Notes under the pieces: model-generated
The model's database searches: none
What the model was told of the DNA's origin: nothing
The model's input: the letters and a program-made list of their open reading frames with translations, nothing else
Program-made: the position numbers and the translations under genes
DNA from: Domibacillus aminovorans
GTDB lineage: Bacteria; Bacillota; Bacilli; Bacillales; Domibacillaceae
Direction of reading: 5' to 3'
Length of the DNA: 64,000 nucleotides
NCBI RefSeq assembly: GCF_001643235.1
Contig: NZ_LQWY01000067.1
Coordinates: 186,001 to 250,000, forward strand
Part shown: positions 61,308 to 64,000 of the stretch, piece after piece
Numbering within the stretch: the stretch's first letter is position 1
How the letters are laid out: each line of letters opens with the position of its first letter

Positions 61308-63992
61308 ATGGCTTACCAACCAAAGTCTTATCGTAAATTCGTTGCTACAGCAGCAACAGCTACACTCGTAGCATCAGCAGTAACTCCTGCTTTCGCAGCG
61401 TCATTCACAGATGTGGGTGATCGTTATAAAGAAGCAGTAGACTACTTAGTAGCAAATAACCTTACTCAAGGTGTTAGCGAAACTCAATTTGGTGTTGACC
61501 AACAAATCAAGCGTGTTGACTTCGCAGTTATGGTAGCGAAAGCTGTTCTTACACAAGAACAAATCGACAACGCGAAAGATTCTGGCTTCACTGATGTTCC
61601 AGATCGCGGTGTGAAATATGTAAACGCGCTTAAAGAAGCAGGCATTGCTAACGGTAAATCAGATACACGTTTTGGCGCAAGTGATGAAATCACTCGTGGT
61701 GAAGCAGCGTTAATGTTTGCAAAAGCTTATAAAATTACAGGCAACACTGCAAACATTGCATTCTCAGATGTGTCTGAGCGTTACGCAGCTGCAGTTGCTG
61801 CACTTGTTGACAACAAAATTACATCAGGTAAAACACCGACTAAATTCGGTACAACTGATCCAATTAAACGCGGCGAGTTTGCTATTTTCCTACACAAATT
61901 AGAAACTCTTAAAGTAGATCCAGAACAAACTGCGAAAAAAATCACGAACGTAAAAGCAATCAACGATACAAAAATCGAACTCACTTTTGACGGTGCATTT
62001 AATGCTGACATTGCGGATGAAATCGAAAAAGACCCTACACGCATTGTTGTGTTCCACGGTGGACAAACAGCAAACAGCGATGCCGATACTGTCATCAAAT
62101 CATCATTCATTAGCTTCAATGCTGACCGTACAGGCGCATCTGTTATTTTATCTGATGACGTTGCGACAGTTGAAGCAGGTATCGCGTACACAGTTGCTTT
62201 GATGGATGGTACGGATAACGAGGTTGCAGATGTTGTTCTTAAATCTGAACCGACTGTATTAAAAGCAGGCGCAGACAAACCAACAGTTGAAGTAAACAAA
62301 GACCAAGATAAATTTGTTCTTAACTTCAAAAAGAAAATGAGCAGCGCTGCACTTGATCTTGATAACTACACTCTTTATGATGAAAATGATAAAGAATTGG
62401 GTCTGCTATCAGACTTCGCAGATGAAGCATCTAAGTGGGTTGACTCTACTGAAAAAACAGCAGTTGAGTTCAAAATTGCACCAGATAAATTACTAGCGGG
62501 TAAAACATATAAAGTAAAAGTGGATGTAGCTGTTGAAACAGATAAAGGCGATGCGCTTTCTAGCAGCCAACGTACAATTACAGTAAAAACACCTACTGTT
62601 TCTGAAGCTCAACCAGTAGCGAAAGTAGCGCGTATTGTTGATGACAGCATCGTTGTTACATTCGATCAAGATTTAACTGAAGGACTTGTGAGTTTTAATA
62701 CGAGCTTATTCACAATTAAGAGCCCTACTGGTAAAACACTTACAATCGGAGATGGCTTAGAAGCTGTGGGAAATGAATTAATTATTCCTATTGCACAAGG
62801 TCCGAACGATATTGTGTTAGATAAAGATCTAACGTATACAATTGATTTCCCGGCAAATGTTGTTTCAAATGAAGTATTCACAAATGCAACAAACAAAGAA
62901 GTAAAAGGTCTTAAAGCTGTTGCTCAAAAAGACGTTGAAGTGAAAAGCGTTAAAGCTGAACTTGTACGTCAATCAGATGAGAAAACAAAAGCAGATCTAC
63001 TTCTTACATTTGATCAACGTGTAAACTTGGCTACACTTGATACAGATGGAGTGAAGATTGAAGAGTCTGGTAAAGTCTACACACTTCAAGCAGGTGCAGA
63101 TATCGAAATCTATTCTGGTGATACATCAGGTAAAACAATCAAAATTAAAGATGTTCAAGCAGCATTTGATAATGACTTCACACCTGAATCTGGAGAAACG
63201 TACACAGTTGTTATCGAAACTGGAACGGTTCAAACAGATGCTGGTGCTGGTTCGAAAGTCAACCGTGTTAAACTTAAAGCTAGTTTGACAGGTGTTGACG
63301 TTGTCGCTCCTAAGATCGACAAAGTAACAGTTGAATCTGCAGAGAAGATCGTTGTTGAGTTTGACCAAGCTATCGATGCGAAAAACTTGAAAGCATCTGA
63401 TATCAAAGTTCTAGGTTTTGAAAAATACCGTGGTGGACGTTTTGAAGAACTTACTCTTCAAGGTTCTACACAACTTAAATTCAGTGCAAGCGGTGATACA
63501 TTAACAATCACACCTGCTGACAGCTCTGTGAAATTCCAAACGGGTGCTGGCGATGATGCACTTGCTCTCGTAAAAATTGCAGGGGCTGCAATTAAAGGCA
63601 CGAATGGCGTTGTTGCAGAAGATGAACTTTTACTTGGAGATGTATCTGACTTCATCGATAACGCTGCGCCAATCATGATCGGTGCAGATGCAATCGTACC
63701 AGATGGCCTTACTGTTACTTACAGTGAACCAGTTGAGTTCGACAGTGCTGACGCTGCTAGCGCTGGAAGCCAGTACACTGTAGAAGGTGCAGAACGTGAC
63801 TCTTACGGTACAACTGCAACAGCAGCTGACAATGAAGTATCTGTAACATTCAAAGATGATGTATTCGAAGATGGTGAAGATTACTCTCAAACAAAAGTAA
63901 TCTACAAACGTAATTCTACATCTGCTGTACAAGATACTGACGGTAACGAGCAAGCAAATGCAACTCTTACTGGTGTATCTAACTCTAACTAA
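61308..63992 (+). CDS. Major S-layer protein with N-terminal SLH domains
   Basis: An 894-residue secreted protein. The signal peptide (about 1-30) ends AFAAS. Three SLH domains follow (about 31-205: FTDVGDRYKEAVDYL, FTDVPDRGVKYVNAL, FSDVSERYAAAVAAL), each with an ITRGE/IKRxx-type groove. The rest is a chain of Ig-like beta domains rich in Thr, Val, Asp and Lys, poor in aromatic residues and without cysteine. Codon choice is biased as in highly expressed genes. It should self-assemble on the cell surface and bind pyruvylated wall polymer. The gene is complete; it ends eight bases before the window edge. Confidence 0.93.
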   Translation: MAYQPKSYRKFVATAATATLVASAVTPAFAASFTDVGDRYKEAVDYLVANNLTQGVSETQFGVDQQIKRVDFAVMVAKAVLTQEQIDNAKDSGFTDVPDRGVKYVNALKEAGIANGKSDTRFGASDEITRGEAALMFAKAYKITGNTANIAFSDVSERYAAAVAALVDNKITSGKTPTKFGTTDPIKRGEFAIFLHKLETLKVDPEQTAKKITNVKAINDTKIELTFDGAFNADIADEIEKDPTRIVVFHGGQTANSDADTVIKSSFISFNADRTGASVILSDDVATVEAGIAYTVALMDGTDNEVADVVLKSEPTVLKAGADKPTVEVNKDQDKFVLNFKKKMSSAALDLDNYTLYDENDKELGLLSDFADEASKWVDSTEKTAVEFKIAPDKLLAGKTYKVKVDVAVETDKGDALSSSQRTITVKTPTVSEAQPVAKVARIVDDSIVVTFDQDLTEGLVSFNTSLFTIKSPTGKTLTIGDGLEAVGNELIIPIAQGPNDIVLDKDLTYTIDFPANVVSNEVFTNATNKEVKGLKAVAQKDVEVKSVKAELVRQSDEKTKADLLLTFDQRVNLATLDTDGVKIEESGKVYTLQAGADIEIYSGDTSGKTIKIKDVQAAFDNDFTPESGETYTVVIETGTVQTDAGAGSKVNRVKLKASLTGVDVVAPKIDKVTVESAEKIVVEFDQAIDAKNLKASDIKVLGFEKYRGGRFEELTLQGSTQLKFSASGDTLTITPADSSVKFQTGAGDDALALVKIAGAAIKGTNGVVAEDELLLGDVSDFIDNAAPIMIGADAIVPDGLTVTYSEPVEFDSADAASAGSQYTVEGAERDSYGTTATAADNEVSVTFKDDVFEDGEDYSQTKVIYKRNSTSAVQDTDGNEQANATLTGVSNSN

Positions 63993-64000
63993 TAAAGCAA

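Overview
The window (G+C in the mid 40s by eye) comes from an endospore-forming Gram-positive bacterium of the Bacillaceae/Planococcaceae type. Evidence: spoIID, spoIIQ and spoIIID are present; the order atp operon, ywzB, murA, spoIID, spoIIQ, spoIIID, mbl, flhO, flhP, fabZ, ywpF, ssbB, ywqA, ywqB follows the Bacillus subtilis ywl-ywq region; and the surface is of the S-layer type (five SLH-domain proteins plus the pyruvyl transferase CsaB). Genus cannot be fixed by reading alone.

Layout. 1-2432: end of glyA, upp and mnaA. 2433-10452: complete F1Fo ATP synthase operon (atpZ, atpI, atpB, E, F, H, A, G, D, C) with an unusual 333-nt structured gap between atpE and atpF. 10453-18760: peptidoglycan, sporulation, cell-shape and flagellar genes. 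18757-27519: the fabZ-to-ywqB block flanked by two IS605/IS1341-type TnpB elements in the same orientation. One is intact. The other has lost 277 codons in frame and sits against a ywqB that lacks its expected zinc-finger end. Between them are a repeat-rich lipoprotein gene, a gene broken at an A9 tract, and an ssbB that appears to start at CTG. 27710-34543: four SLH-anchored wall enzymes (amidase, subtilase, NlpC/P60 peptidase, glucosaminidase). 34733-37752: a MurJ-family flippase coupled to a large lipoprotein. 55129-63992: secondary cell-wall polymer genes and a major S-layer protein.

The most notable part is 37995-54526. It encodes 6-phosphogluconate dehydrogenase, a XylR-like ROK regulator, glucuronate isomerase, a LarA-family (nickel-pincer) epimerase homologue, an SDR fructuronate reductase, LarE, gluconokinase, LarB, a split LarC, a PTS-like permease, an AraC-type regulator and beta-glucuronidase. 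The usual mannonate dehydratase and KDG enzymes are absent. Together the genes suggest this route: beta-glucuronide, glucuronate, fructuronate, mannonate, then C2 epimerisation to gluconate by a nickel-pincer enzyme, 6-phosphogluconate, and the pentose phosphate pathway. The permease has lost both PTS phosphorylation residues (EIIB Cys is Ser26, EIIA His is Asn533). That fits a substrate whose C6 is a carboxylate and cannot be phosphorylated there. Putative ROK operators and CcpA cre-like sites tie the cluster together, and one ROK-type promoter/operator drives only a short terminated transcript. The pathway is an inference from gene content and residues, not a demonstrated activity.
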